DNA of 64,000 nt from Phymorhynchus buccinoides (GCA_017654935.2 CM065695.1:24479054-24543053), one strand, 5' to 3'. Numbered from the stretch's first letter, positions 9,904-22,195 are shown. The notes: generated by a model not told the origin, from the sequence alone. Numbers and translations are program-made.

Positions 9904-12900
9904 CTGCAAAAGTCATAGAATAACTATTAAATACACTAAAGCGCATACATATACACATGCAAACACACACACACCCCCTCTCACAAACACATTAGACAGA
10001 ACTGTTTTGTTCAGTATTAATTGTTATTCTTAAAAGAATCTTTAAATCCTTTTTGTTGAGATTGGGGCTGTACCCTGATCAAGACCTTTCCCCTATAAAC
10101 AAATTTTATTCCAATCATTCAAAATAGCAGGTGACCTCTCTACACTCATAGCCATAAATGAAAGGCCGGCATACATTCTTAAAGACACACTGACCCAGCA
10201 TGATTAAGTCCCTTGTTTTTTCTGGGTTGGTGTGGCCCACATACAGACTTGATAATTATACGATCGAAGCTGCTCTTTAAAGTGATGTCTTGGTTTTGGT
10301 GCGTGGGGAAATTAATATGGGAGCCACACTTGGTCAAAATAAGATTTCTTACCAGCTTTAAGAGGGAAAACACATGAAAACCATGATTTTGACACGTGGC
10401 ATTTGCCTTGGCATGAGGCTGTGTCAGACCAGTTGACATAAGCTAGAACGCCAAGGCTACATCAAAATGTTGTTTTGCTCTGAATGGTTGTGCGGGGATT
10501 GTCTTAAGCCATGACAAGCTCCCAGCATAACATCATCAGTCTAAAATCCCCCGAAGACGGAGTGTGACTGCCTACATGGCGGGGTAATCAAAAACGGTCA
10601 CACACGTAATGTTCTCAACCCTAGCTGGTGCATTTGTACTGAATTGTTCAAGTGCTCTGGCTGTTGGGATGATCCCTGGAGTTGCTAAGCCAGGGAACAA
10701 CGACGACACGTGGCATGGTGGGTCTTTAAAAGTACAAAAATCAATCCACTTATCCAGTCTTTCCAGAAAAAGACGAAAAGCTGTTTTGTCTTTAGTTTTA
10801 TTTTGTTTGTTTTTTGCTTTTTTGTTGTTTGTTTCTCCTAGTATAGATGGAAAAAAAAAGATAGCATAACAGTAACACCCTGTTTAGTGTTTCGTTAACT
10901 CTATTACAGAAACAAAACTAACCTATAGCATCTTCCAACACACACCCTCTCGCTGCTCCAGTCAAGGAGTAGAATTTCCCTCAGGACACCCAATGTTGGC
11001 CCTTTTCAATACATTCTCCTTAAGAATTTGGAGATCGCAGTGACTTTATGTTTATACGGTGGTTTAGATTGATCTTTAATCTTTTTATTTATATAAAATT
11101 TGAAAACCTCGCTCCCCTTGGAGAGTTGGACAGCTGGTTTCGGATTTTGCGACTTGAACAAACCGGGGTGTGGTTGCGGTTGGGACTCGGAATGAGCGGC
11201 ATAGGAGCAATGCCACTGTACGGCCCAAAAAATGAGACATGAAAAAAAATAATAATTAAAAACTAACTTATTTTGTGTGCAAATGAATGAGTTGAAAACA
11301 GCCACACCACTGTCGATCACATGGGCATTTTGCCTATTGCTAACTTCTTCTTCTTCGATCGCTCAGACAGTTTCCTGTCAATTATGAGCGTCATGCTGCC
11401 GTTATGCGCCTAACTAAGAAATAGTTAGGCCCAGCAAGTCCAACTTTGGCTGGAGGAAATGTTTTTGAAAGTGTCTCATGAAAAAAGCAGGAGAATGGAC
11501 CGGTAAGGCAGAAAGATAGTAGATTTCAGTAAGCAAAGGGAAAAGGCAGAGTCAAAGAGAGTGACAGAGGAAGTTACAAGCACAGAACTTCCAGAAGGTG
11601 GGGGAACTATTTATTCAAAAGACCCCCCCGTATACCCACAGGGGGCCCGTTGCTAACACAATAGCATCGGCAACAGTAAACTGGGGCGTTGCTAGTATTC
11701 TAGGGGCGTGTTGTAAAAAAGTTAAATGTCTCAGCATCTATAAGGACTGTAAAAAAACCAACAAGGCAACCAACCCAGGGAATCTTCTTGATGGCTGGCA
11801 ACATCCCTCTTTGTCAGGTGCTTCAGCTTAGCATCTGCACTCGTATCTCCCGCACATGCTCGAGTGCTGAACACAGGCACATTCTTTTCCAGCACCCACC
11901 CTGCGTCAAACATCTCAATGCGAATTTTGCCTGCGTGCTTTCCAAGACGACCGGTCTTCTCCTGGAGACAATACAAAAGGTTGGGGTTTGTATTAGCATA
12001 GCACTGAATTATATGGGTACTGTAAAGTGTAGTGTAAAGTATTTACTAATCTAGGTTTCCCAATTATAGGAACATAAAACAAATATTTCTTAGAGTGAAG
12101 ATTCTCACCTTACAGACTCACCGTGTTTTCTCCTTTTTTAATTAATGTTTAATTTTTTACTTTTGCTGAAATTGCTGAATTTGAAAATGACCCAAATCCA
12201 AAATTGGAATGTTTGGATGAATGCAGCAGGGATATCAGTGAAAACTGAAAATTGGACTCATACAATAAGGCCATATAACCTGGGAATGCAGAAGAAAATG
12301 ATTCCCAGAAGCTGAATCAAAAATGCTGTTTTAAAGGAATTGGACATGCTCTTCTTGAAGTGCAAAGCTGGGGCATGAAATGGTGATGGGGACAAAATAT
12401 GCAAAGGTGCAAAAAGGAAGGTTATTGGGGTTTTTCAGTTTTTTAACTGATCGGTAGGTAGAAGCCACTATGAAAAATCTGAATCAGGGCTCCCCATTCT
12501 GTGCGTCTGTGCGTCAAATGTGCGTGACAGACGCATTAAAACTTCGTACTGGGGGTGAAACGACGCACTATAATTACTACTCGAGGGTTATGAGACGCAC
12601 TATAAATCTGCCGAGTGCATGAGCCCGTCTCCCATTTCACCCTATCTTTCTTTCTCTCTCTTTCGCTCACATAACCCCGGTCCCGTCTTCCATAGACAGG
12701 ACAAGCATTGGGTTAGAAGAAAAAAACAACTCCATCACTTGAAACACTTCAGAGGCATTAGCACAAGGTGAAGGTCAGGTCATAATAGTACTTGATAATT
12801 CTAGACTAGTTACAAGTTCAATGACCTTTGACACATCCCGAGCGTCTACCACCCCTGCCATGTACCCATCATTATACAGTCCCCTTCCCTTTTACTTCGC

Positions 12901-13179
12901 CACTCTTCCTCTTAATTACCTTTCTGTCTGCAGTCCTATCAAGAACTTTGTCTTTGTCTGCTTGCTTGGCCCCCCCCCCCCCCCCCCTACCCCCTCCCTT
13001 TCCCCACTCCCCCCTATCTCTTATGAGCTCTATCCTCTCTTCTTACCCTCCGCCCCCCTCCCCCCACCTCTCTCTCTCTCTCTGTAGACATAAATACAGG
13101 TTGGTGTGTGAAGGGTTGTGGGACCAAGAGTATAGAGAAATGAACAAAAAGGCAAAAGACAGAGAGAGAGAGAGAATTA

Positions 13180-13239
<60 letters not shown>

Positions 13240-16200
13240 CAGGCATGCATGCGTGTGCTATTGAATGTTCAACAGAAATTGTCATGCCTTGCTTGAAATT
13301 TTATAATTTTGTTGTTTCATCCTCAATGCCTCAAAAGAGGGCAAAGGATTAAAGTTCTTGATTCTTGAATGATGTGTGTGAGTGTGTCTGTGTGTGACTG
13401 TGTTGGTAACATTTGTGTGTCAGAAATGCCAGGCATGCAATGCTTCATACTGCCTGTGCATACAATACTTTACATTTTGTTGACAGTACCCACATGTCTT
13501 TATGCTTATTTTGTTTTGATTTTTCACCCTCTATAAGTTCACCCTGGGTAATTATAGTGCGTCGTTTCACCCCCAATACGAAGTTTTAATGCATCTGTCA
13601 CGCACATTTGATGCACAGACGCACAGAATGGGGAGCCCTGTATGCTTATTTGATTTTGATTTTTCACCCTCTATAAGTTCACCCTGGGGGTGAAGAGACC
13701 CTCTATAGCTGCTTCCTGGGGGTGAAAATACCCTCTATGGTCAAACAAAATGGGGAGCCCTGTGAATTCAGGCACATTGTGATGTAGCCTGAAGAAAAGC
13801 ACCCATAAGGATGAGGTCTTCCGTTTTTCAAAACTTAGAATATTCCAGTACTTTTTACTTTTCCAACACTTTTCAAGCACTATCAATTTCCCAGGACTTT
13901 TCAAGGTTTCCAGGACCTGCACAAACTCCGGCGATAGTAGTTACTGCATGTGATCATCAAACTGTCTGTCATTAACAGCACATAGTCAATGCTTAATCAC
14001 CTGGTCCTCTTGGAGCTTGGGGAGAGAGAAGAGCATCTCTCGGATCTCAGACCCCACTTTTATGCCATCCACCTCTCTGAAACGTGGAACAAAAAAATAT
14101 GAAAATTATAAAGCCTTCTTCATTTAACTTAATGCATAAAGTGATAAACAGAATGATAAACAAAAATATTTCTTTGCCATTTAAAGTTTTAAAACCCACA
14201 ATTCACAATATAAGCTGAAAGCTTTAAAAATTCTTAGCATCCTACTGGCAAAAAAATCCAGTCTCACCCCACCCCCATTCTTCCATTTATGCCAAATACC
14301 AAGACCCGTTTGTTAGTTCAAAACAAGTTTATCCAGCAGATAAGCCAACACAGCACAGTGGCAACGAATGCTATTTTCGGCTGTGAAGTGCTGGGTACAT
14401 TATACATTGTTGTAAAATACTCGTCATTTGCTCAGCTTTTTTTAAACATGCTAGTACAAACCTGCGTTAACAATACTCAGATGTGAAGACTGCTAACCAC
14501 AATCAAGTTTTATGATCTTCATCTGTGCGTCTCAGAAAGTTCAAGTGTTATTCAAATGTGATGCAGCACAGCAAAACAAGGCTAATGTCGTAAATGATCA
14601 CTTTTGACTTATTCATATTTTCAGAAAGGCCAGAGACAACAGATTAACAGGCAAAAAACAGAATTCATCTATCTCTAATAGTTTATTTTTAACAATTTTT
14701 CAATCAATCAAACCTCTCTCTCGTTCTCTCTTGTGGCTGCCCGACTTTAGCCTTGTTTTCCTGTGCTTCATAACAAATGTTCTGCCTTACATTACATGCA
14801 TTATTTCTTGGGCCTAGCCTGGGATAGTTTAAAAAACACAACAACACGTAGAGTAAAGCCCTTTTATTTTAAGAAGTACAGTGGAACCTCCTTTTGAGTC
14901 CTTATAAGACCTTGAAAAATCACCCCAAAGGGTCTTACTAGGGAGGGGTCTTAATAAGGAGGCGGACACTCAGTAGTCTGAATATGATGGGGGGGGGGGT
15001 GGTGAAAATTGCTTAGGTAACATCTTAGAGGGAGTCTAAAAAGGGAAAGTCTTATAGGGAGGTTCCACTGTATTTGACCAGAGCATGATCTTCATCTTCA
15101 ATATAGTGAAACCTCCCTTATAAGACCTCCCATTATAAGACTCCCTCTCACATAAGACCTACTTCTCTGGGACATTGCCTTTCTTTGTAAGTATTAAAAT
15201 TACCTCTCTTATAAGACTTCATTTTGGATGATTTTTTAAGGTCTTATAAGGGAGGTTTCACTGTATAATCAAAAAAGAAAATGTTTTTATATCCTGTCTA
15301 ACGTTTAATGTTATGCTCTCACAACTGTCTTATCCAACAACAAGCCAGATTGGTAAGAGAAGCATTTGATGCAATCAAATAACTTAATAAGAAAAAGAAT
15401 TTACATACAGGTGCCGTGACTTGAACGGTTTGGAGACGATGGTCTGTCCGTCTAAGTGGACCTTCATCCACATCACGTCCTCACAGTGACGCTGCAGCTG
15501 GATGGTGAAGGGCACCACAGGGTACTTCTGAAACACAATTAGAAAGTACCCCACTGTATGGCTGCCTCAAACAAGCAGATAAACACACAATACACCTTCA
15601 TAAACAGCCGCAGCTCTGCAACCCCGACAGATCCCCCCAACTTACTTTCTCTTTCTCTTGTCCTCACTGTCAGAGATCCTTCCTGGCTCGCATTGGCCTC
15701 ACTAGCCATATGCGAACTCATCCAGCATCCTAGATTTCCACAAGGACGAACTGTTGAAGCATGGAATGAAATAGTGAGGCCAAGAGAGGAGATCGCAAAA
15801 TTGAACAAAGGGTAAATACTCTCTTTTCTAAATGTTGAAGCATGGTCATCATCCCTCGGGACGGACGAACGAACACTGAACATACCTTCATAATCATATA
15901 CAGAGGAAATTTGGTGTACGACAAAATTAATTTAAGGATTGACATTTTGCTTTGTGATAGCTGATTATTGTGAAAAAAATAACGTTTTGATATTTTAAAA
16001 TTGGAACCAAACCTATTCTTCTTCTTCTTCCAGTTGGGGATGTTTATCCTGCCCTGCACTCACCGGTCTTCATTCAGACCATTAAAAGCACACAGGATGC
16101 GCACTATGTGAATTTGTGTCAACCATCCCACCGGCACACACGGCCTACTCGTACCAAATAGTGGGATGGGCTTTAACGTGTGCGCAAGATCTTGTGCATG

Positions 16201-18398
16201 CGTTCGCACACAGGACCTGTTTTTTAAAAGTCTCACCCGAATGACTTTTCCCCCAACTGACATCAGGTACCCATTTACACCTGGGTGGAGTGAGGAAAAT
16301 AGGAAGGAGTAAAGTGCCTTTCCCAAGGACACACCACTGTGACCCGAGCTGGGTTAGCGACTCTTACCAACTGAGCTACAGCTCATTAATTATTGTGAAT
16401 TATCCTCCTTTTTGGGGGTTGTATATGTGCCCGTTTTTGACAGGGCTCCCCATTTTGTTTGACCATAGAGGGTATTTTCACCCCCAGGAAGCAGCTATAG
16501 AGGGTCTCTTCACCCCCAGGGTGAACTTATAGAGGGTGAAAAATCAACCAGTCTAGAATGATCAAGTACTATCATGACCTGACCTTCACCTTGTGCTAAT
16601 GCCTCTGAAGTGTTTCAAGTGATGGAGTTTTTTTTTTCTTCTAACCCAATGCTTGTCCTGTCTATTTATGGAAGACGGGACCGGGGTTATGTGAGCGAAT
16701 AAAGGGGGGGGGGGGGGGGGGGGGGGGGGGGTAGGGAGAGAGAGAAAGAAAGATAGAGAGAGCGCCATTCAGATAAGGCTGACATTGACAAGAGCTTTTA
16801 AAAGAAAAACATTTCACACTGCACACAACGCAGTCACCCAAAGGAAGGAAGGAAGAAAGGAAGGAAGTTGAGGGCTCCATTGGACTTAGCAAGTAGAGGG
16901 GTGGAAGAGGAAGGGTCTTTATCTTCTAACCTAAACAGACAGCAGTGGTACCAGACTCGTAAACTTTGGGCTGACATGCCTAATTGGTCTCATGGGTCTG
17001 CAGTAGACCGGCTTTTCGCGCTGGGTGAAGCACTCGGCAGATTTATAGTGCGTCTAATAACCCTCGAGTAGTAATCATAGTGCGTCGTTTCACCCCCAGT
17101 ACGAAGTTTTAATGCGTCTGTCACGCACATAATGGGGGGAGCCCTGTTTGAGTTAGCTCATCTAGTTTTCACTGTACTGTAAGGTAGCACGCCAAGTCAC
17201 AACCAAATCCAAAAGTAAAACAAAAGTAAATAAGTACCCCTGTGGATTGGTGCCACATCAATTTGCTAAATTTCATTTTCATGTACTGTAACGCAGCCTG
17301 CCATGTCTCCAACACAAATCTGAACAAAATTTGGGTAAAGGTCAAGATGTGCCACCCCCCCTACATTTCTCGATTAATTGTATTTTTCCGTGTTTGCCTT
17401 TCTTACCATACATAAAGCTGTATTTTAGGAACATTTTGAGCTAATAACCTTTTTGGAATACTAACCCTATCCCTAACCCGACCCCCCACCCTATAAGACG
17501 GAAAAACGGCAACGAACCACAACTGTGACAAATCGCGGTGTACTGCAGTACATAGTGGGGGGTAGGGTTAGGCTTAGGGCTAGGGTTAGGGTTAGTATTC
17601 CAAAAAGGTAATTAGCTCAAAATGTTCCTAAAATACAGCTTTATGTATGGTAAGAAAGGCAAACACGGAAAAATACAATTAACCGAGAAATGCAGGGGGA
17701 GTGGCACATCTTTACCTTTACCAACATTTGTTTTGCTTATCAAGTTATCCTGCACTTACTAAAAAAAAAAGCACACCCAATTTTTATATAATATATATAT
17801 ATATATAATAAAAATGTAAATGAAAACGACCAATTAATAAAAGAATTACCAATAAGCACATCCTGACTTTCATCATAATCATGATACACATCATGGTCAC
17901 ATTTGATTTTAATTTAATTCATTTATGAATTCATGAGCTCTTTTTTCTTTCTTTCAACTATCAACAAACAAACAACTACACGACAAGTGCAAAGTGACAT
18001 TTTATTCACAAGAGACAAAACAAAACTACTGGATATTTCGGCGAATGCGCCTTTATCAACACAGACAAACAATTAAACAGCAAACATCAAATATTGCAAA
18101 AAGCAGGCAACAGAAGGAGCAAAAAACCATCAAGATCAAAATAAAAACAATACTTCCCCTTTTTTTTTCCTTTTTCTTTCTTTCGACTACTTATAGAACT
18201 ACCTGTAACTGTAAGCATATTCTGACTATCATCTTGGTTACAGTTTATATTTAAATTCCATTAATTTTCTTTTTCAAGTTTGCATCAAAATAACAATATA
18301 CTGAAAATAAACATGGGCAGTGGGTGGATGCTTCGTGCCTCCATAAGGGGAGCTGGACAACCCCACGCCCTCTACGAGTCTCTCCCCGTGGGGATACT

Positions 18399-18436
<38 letters not shown>

Positions 18437-18615
18437 GGAAGGGGAGGTGTCTTTCATAAAAATAGTTCCCCCACCTTCTGGAAGTTCTGTGCTTGCATTG
18501 AGTTGTAACTTCCTCTTGTCTTTTCACTCTCTTTGACTCTGCCTTTTCCCTTTGCTTTCTTTCTGACTTATCATCTACTTCCTCTTATTGGCCCATTCTT
18601 TTCCCCCTCTCTTTG

Positions 18616-18652
<37 letters not shown>

Positions 18653-19191
18653 ATCATCTATTGTCTTTCTGACTTATTGGCCCATTCTTCTGCCTTTCCC
18701 CCCCCCCCCCCCCCCCCCCCCCATCTTCCAAATCTTTGAGCTCCTCCGAAATCGGAATGTGTCGGCTGTACGCAGCAGGGAGACCAGTCAAAACTGAAAA
18801 ATGGACACATATGTACCTTACCCATTATGGCCTGGGAATGCAGAAGAAGAAGAAACATGAATACATAGGAAATGTTAATAATTTAACAGGCATGTTTCCA
18901 ACAGGTTTTTGGTTTTTTTTTGGTGTGTTTACAATTCAAACTTTTGTATTATGCAGGGAAGAATAAAACAAACACTTTTGGGAGCACATTACCTAACAGA
19001 ACAAGGTAACTTTTTAATACAAAGATACATGAAGTTTTGAGGGGTTACTCTACCTGCTCATTTTCTTCCAAGATGTAGCCTTTTCCCTGGTGTAAATCCA
19101 CTTCCGTGTACGGTTTCTTTTTTATCACGTACTCAGGCAACTTGTGGCCATCAACGTAAACACCGAATGAAAAATACTTCCCTTCAGGCAT
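9038..19191 (-). CDS. five-exon protein with VDG-LPEY module, 16-aa repeats, acidic tail
   Basis: The spliced coding sequence is complement(19054-19191, 15409-15527, 14001-14076, 11775-11961, 9038-9903), totalling 1386 bp or 461 residues. All junctions have GT-AG ends and the phases agree. The N-terminal half has VYVDGHKLPEY, then PFTIQLQRHCEDVMWMKVHL, a second DGQ turn, and IRIEMFDAGWV. Residues around LIEELVLRYRP close this part. The plan is reminiscent of the poorly characterised DUF7918-type domain, but that is from memory and uncertain. The last exon encodes five copies of a 16-residue repeat (PPESIKTRESCASALV type) and a sixth diverged one, then a strongly acidic tail (DASDSDEDSEGSE) with YMGDEGD and YMGDDDC echoes. 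No signal peptide or membrane segment is seen. The start is the first ATG after an acceptor at 19193, so a non-coding leader exon is implied. An upstream coding exon cannot be excluded. Function is unknown. Confidence 0.75.
10545..10712. repeat. SINE-like repeat, family S2 (intron of gene 1)
   Basis: Shares GACGGAGTGTGACTGCC, AATCAAAAACGGTCACACA and GATGATCCCTGG blocks with the copy at 7845-7995. It lies in the last intron of gene 1 and is not coding. Confidence 0.6.
11345..11645 (+). repeat. interspersed repeat family R1, copy 1
   Basis: Blocks in order are CGATCGCTCAGACAGTTTCC, GTTATGCGCCTAACTAAG, GGCAGGAGAATGGACCGG-like, GGCAGAAAGATAGTA, AGGCAGAGTCAAAGAGAGTG, AGCACAGAACTTCCAGAAG, GGGGGAACTATTTAT and a short C/G-rich end. 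Copies occur at 18450-18860 (minus), 25921-26185 and 28759-29022 (plus), 35037-35348 (minus), 46640-46998 (plus, variant) and 49795-50100 (minus, variant). This is the most frequent interspersed family in the window. Its type is unclear. Confidence 0.65.
11775..11961 (-). CDS. gene 1, exon 4
   Basis: The acceptor TGTCTCCAG precedes GAGAAGACCGG at 11961. The exon reads EKTGRLGKHAGKIRIEMFD and later HLTKRDVASHQEDSLG. The donor G|GTTGGT at 11774 gives 187 bp and leaves one base, which fits the phase of the last exon. A weaker point is that the donor departs from the consensus. Confidence 0.7.
12485..13762. mobile_element. hAT-like non-autonomous element, CAGGGCTCCCC ends
   Basis: The left end CAGGGCTCCCCATTCTGTG matches, as an inverted repeat about 93 bp long, the sequence ending GAATGGGGAGCCCTG at 13640. 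A second right end of a related type ends at 13762. CAGGG...CCCTG ends are typical of hAT transposons. Inside are a C-rich tract (12969-12988) and a TG microsatellite (about 13182-13238). There is no transposase frame. It lies in an intron of gene 1. Confidence 0.7.
14001..14076 (-). CDS. gene 1, exon 3
   Basis: This 76-bp exon lies between acceptor CGTTTCAG and donor CAG|GTGATT. It completes a split Leu codon and reads EVDGIKVGSEIREMLFSLP then KLQEDQ. The phase agrees with exons on both sides. Confidence 0.75.
14879..15070. mobile_element. mariner-like MITE 1 (CAGTGGAACCTCC ends, TA flank)
   Basis: Begins CAGTGGAACCTCCTTTTG and ends GGGAGGTTCCACTG, with TA on each side. The body contains variants of GGTCTTATAAGGGAGG. 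TA duplication and short inverted ends fit Tc1/mariner-mobilised MITEs. Related elements are at 15104-15263, 34202-35368 and 37355-37600. Confidence 0.7.
15104..15263. mobile_element. mariner-like MITE 2
   Basis: Inverted ends TAGTGAAACCTCCCTTATAA and its complement TTATAAGGGAGGTTTCACTG, flanked by TA. It lies only about 30 bp from MITE 1 in the same intron of gene 1. Confidence 0.7.
15409..15527 (-). CDS. gene 1, exon 2
   Basis: This 119-bp exon lies between acceptor TGTGTTTCAG and donor CACCT|GTATGT. It begins KYPVVPFTIQLQRHCEDVMW and continues MKVHLDGQTIVSKPFKSRH. Alternation of hydrophobic residues suggests beta strands. Confidence 0.8.
16018..16385 (-). mobile_element. tRNA-derived SINE, copy 2
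   Basis: Same family as 531-1194, with the tRNA-like head at the right (plus strand CTTACCAACTGAGCTACAGC). Shared body motifs include AAAGTGCCTTTCCCAAGGAC and the tail CCAGTTGGGGATGTTTATCC. It retains an empty TTAA at about 16173, which defines the insertion site of the MITE in copy 1. Confidence 0.7.
16441..17146. mobile_element. hAT-like non-autonomous element 2
   Basis: Begins CAGGGCTCCCCATTTTG and ends GGGGGGAGCCCTG. Its left end matches the outer right end of 12485-13762 and its right end matches the inner one, so the ends are mixed. It contains a long G run (about 16706-16731). It is non-coding and lies within the intron of gene 1. Confidence 0.65.
17335..17721. mobile_element. foldback element, family A copy 2
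   Basis: Same arms as 3224-3598 (GTAAAGGTCAAGATGTGCC and its complement) with a centre of CCCTATCCCTAACC and GGGTTAGG-type units near 17560-17600. A few units are diverged (GGCTTAGGGCTAGGG). Confidence 0.85.
17722..19053. other. intronic repeats of gene 1
   Basis: No further exon is recognised. Contains an AT microsatellite near 17790-17810, homopolymer G/C runs (18401-18436, 18618-18652, 18700-18722) and a minus-strand R1 copy between about 18450 and 18860. The homopolymers are likely length-variable and error-prone. Confidence 0.5.
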
Positions 19192-19192
19192 C
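19054..19192 (-). CDS. gene 1, exon 1 (first coding)
   Basis: The acceptor TCTGTGCAG is followed by G and then ATG at 19191-19189. The frame reads MPEGKYFSFGVYVDGHKLPE and on to LEENEQ. The donor is CAG|GTAGAG at 19053. Coding length from the ATG is 138 bp, phase 0. Because an acceptor lies directly before the ATG, transcription must start farther to the right, in a region full of LINE debris. Confidence 0.75.
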
Positions 19193-19199
19193 CTGCACA

Positions 19200-20546
19200 G
19201 AAAAATATTGACTTTTCCACAAAAAATTGCAAAGCTCTGTTACTGTATGTATTCATCAAAATCGGTTGTTTTATTTTTAATTGTTACTTTATGTCATTCA
19301 ATCATTATTTTCAATTACAAAGTCATAAATAATTCAGATATGACATAAATAGAAGATTAGAAGGCAGTAAATTAGTAATTGTGAGCTTTGAAAACCAGTT
19401 CCAGCAGCAACAACTTCCCCCAACAGCTGGTGTAAAAAACAAACCAGCCCCATGGAAATAAAAAGCATATGAAAACCACAGAAACTTACTCCTCTGAAGT
19501 CAGAGTGTGGCTGAGCACATGGCGAGGTAATAAAGAAAACGGTCACACACGTAGTGTTCTCATCCCTAGCTGGTGCATTTGTACCATAGTGTTCAGGTGC
19601 ATTTGTACCATAGTGTTCAAGTGCTTCGGCTGTTGGGCTGAGCCTTGGAATTAAAGTCAGGGAACGACGACAACAGAAACTCACAATACCGAACTGAAAG
19701 CCTCTTAAAAACCATTTATCAATAATCAATCCAAGCAAAAGAATTTATCAGTCCCTTGGACTGACAGTGAAATTCATTTAAGTATTTCGGTTTCACATTC
19801 ATTATTTTAGTGATAATTACATGTCAATGAGATCACTGAAGCAAAACGTCGTTCATAATTATTATTTTTAATATGATTTCCAGGGATATGATCTTAGTTA
19901 AAGATTCAGATTCTTGTACATTGTACTCCTTAAATTACTTAATCTTAAAATCATATAATCAACGAAATTGTTATAATTGTTGTTATCAACATCATCACAG
20001 ACCAAGTGACAGACACCAACTCCGTTTTTCTCTGCACGCATCTTTGCAGATACTTCAACACCATAACTATAAATACACACAAAAAGACTGACTACTTCAC
20101 TTTGTTCAATAAGCCTCTTGATAATTAAATGTAAATTTGTTAACTGTATTAGTAGTACTATTAGTGTATAATAATGCACATGTGGTCAATTGTAAAATAA
20201 CTAAAATCTACCAAAACGCAATAAATGTCTGTTGGTAGAACAACTTCACACTTCGTACAATCAGTGACATTGTGATTGTGTCTGTGTGGGTATACGAAGA
20301 GTGGTGTAGAGTAGCACAGAGGTAACGCGTTCCTCTCGTATACAATAAACCCGAGTTTGAACCTGGGTACAGGAGATTTTTTCTCTCACTCTGCACCAGG
20401 CCCTACGGTCTGAACGTGGACCGAGGTCCCATGTGTCCATGCACTTACAGACTTTAAAAAAAAAAAAGGGTGGCGCAACTCTGGCTGCAATGCGCTCTCC
20501 AGATAGGAACAACCCGAATTTCGCAGACGCCTGAGCTGTTCATATA
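19200..20546. other. sequence upstream of gene 1, no gene seen
   Basis: An S2 repeat sits at 19494-19677, with a small internal duplication of GTGCATTTGTACCATAGTGT. The rest is AT-rich. A leader exon or promoter for gene 1 is expected to the right of 19192, but nothing decisive is visible. Confidence 0.4.
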
Positions 20547-20764
20547 CAGGGCTCCCAATCGTCCCGCAAAACAAGGGTTCACAGGGACTCCTTCACTTAC
20601 AACATAGAGGGTCCTAGAGGCGGGATAGAGGGTCCCAGTGGCATTGCGAATGCTAAAAAGAATTTTTCTAGTGCATCCGTGGGACCCCCTGCACATTATT
20701 TTAGAGGGTCCTTTAGAATTTTAGTACTTCATAGACCCCCAAATGAGGGTCCCTGGGAGCCCTG
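20547..20764. mobile_element. MITE, CAGGGCTCCCA ends, copy 1
   Basis: Begins CAGGGCTCCCAATCGTCCC and ends GGGTCCCTGGGAGCCCTG. The body includes GGGTCCTAGAGGCGGGATAG. An inverted copy lies at 35993-36210. The ends resemble hAT MITEs and there is no coding capacity. Confidence 0.7.
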
Positions 20765-20889
20765 ATATCATATATATATATATATGTCTTCTTTTTCTTC
20801 TTCTCTTTGGGGCCCACAATCATTTAATTGATCATTCTGTCAGCATCAGGGGGAAAAAAGACGGAAAAAACCCTTTGTCTGCAAGTAAA

Positions 20890-21085
20890 GCTCCTTTTTT
20901 CCACGAACAATCAAGGAGTGGAACAACCTGCCAGCATCAGCAGTGGAGGCCAGAACTCCAGAGTGTCGCAGCCGGAGTCTGGAAGTTCCTCAACGGACAC
21001 CCGCCTGCTGCACCTGCAGGCCCCAGGGGTCATCAGTCTAACAACCAAGCAAAAGCCCTGCAGATTCCCATCAAGCTAGGCGTTT
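20890..21085 (+). pseudogene. LINE ORF2 C-terminal fragment
   Basis: The plus strand reads FFPRTIKEWNNLPASAVEA, then after a frame change VWKFLNGHPPAAPAGPRG. This is the same tail type as the minus-strand fragment at 23034-23771. It is truncated and frameshifted, with no catalytic motif. Confidence 0.7.
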
Positions 21086-21481
21086 TCTTTTTGTCTGTCC
21101 TCTCTTTTCTTTCTTTAATCTTTGGCCTTCTGGCCCTTTCTTCCGGCATATGTGGATGAACCTCCCCGGTTCTGTGGCATAATAATCAGTGTGTTGATTG
21201 TGGCCACGCACTGCGAAAAAGAAGAAGAAGATGCATACGTTTGTATGACTGAATACGAGTGCAAACTTGCAAGAGATCAGTCTCAGGAGAATCAATGCTT
21301 TTTTAGTTTTTAAAAGCAGGTCTTCTTCTTCTCCCAATATCTGGACAGGGTCCTATCGCGGGCGTTTGAAGTCCAACTAACTGGTCACTGATTAGGCAGG
21401 CGGCATTAAAAACAGGATTTTAAAACAAAGCAGTACTGCACTAAAAGTCTTGCGTTAAAACTATTTACATTTCTGCATGGA

Positions 21482-22180
21482 ATTTTAGCAGAAAGAGGCC
21501 CAGTGGCTGGTGGTAATGCCACAGAGGCCGGCCCTGAAAACTGCTGGACTGATGGTGTCTGTCATGGCTTTAGGGAATGAGTTCCATTCTCTCAACGTGC
21601 GAGGGAAGAAGGAATAGTAGAGGACCGGGTGTGCTGTCCTTTCTTGAAAGAATCTCTGTGACCCTCTTGTTCTAGGGTCACTGGGGCGTAGGTACTGGTT
21701 GGGGTTTAAGTCAACGAGTCCATTATTGATCTTGTGCAGCAGGCACAGACGGTTGATCATTCTCCTTAATTTCTTCTAAGCTGTCCCACTGCAGCTGCCC
21801 CAGCATACCATCAACACAGCCAGCAGTCTTGTCTCCATAGTTGCTAAAAGAGATCTGGCTGCACTGCGCTGAACCATCTCAAGTTGGTGCAAGTCTTTAC
21901 GTAGGTGAGGATCCCAGGCGGTTGAAGCGTACTCCATGATGGGCCGTACCATGGTGGCATAGGAGGCGGCTTTGACTTTGGTGGTACAGTCATTAATGTT
22001 ACGGTGCAGGAAACTGAGGGCTCTGTTTCAGTGTTTGCTTTTCCTGCCATCACCTCGGTGCGTCTTGACCAGGAAAGGTTGTTGGTTAGAGCCAGTAACG
22101 CCCAGGTATGAGGCACTTTATCAAAGGCCTTGCTGAAGTCAAGTAGGATGACGTCAACTTGTTTTCCTGAGGCAAGACTG
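21482..22180 (-). pseudogene. LINE ORF2 relic with internal deletion
   Basis: Reading on the minus strand from about 22180: DVILLDFSKAFDKVPH is reverse transcriptase motif A with its catalytic Asp. The frame then jumps straight to thumb-region sequence (MVRPIMEYASTAWDPHLRK, QRSAARSLLA) and ends YYSFFPRTLREWNSFPKAM with a stop near 21485. The YxDD block between is missing, so an internal deletion and several frameshifts have inactivated it. Confidence 0.8.
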
Positions 22181-22195
22181 CTGGCGATTTCATGA

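Noticed and set aside
10179..10439. 86-residue minus-strand frame in the last intron of gene 1
   Set aside because: Its phase does not fit between exons 4 and 5 of gene 1, which already join cleanly, and no family resemblance is seen.
15558..15815. 85-residue plus-strand frame inside an intron of gene 1
   Set aside because: There is no recognisable domain and no supported splice sites. The composition is like flanking intron.
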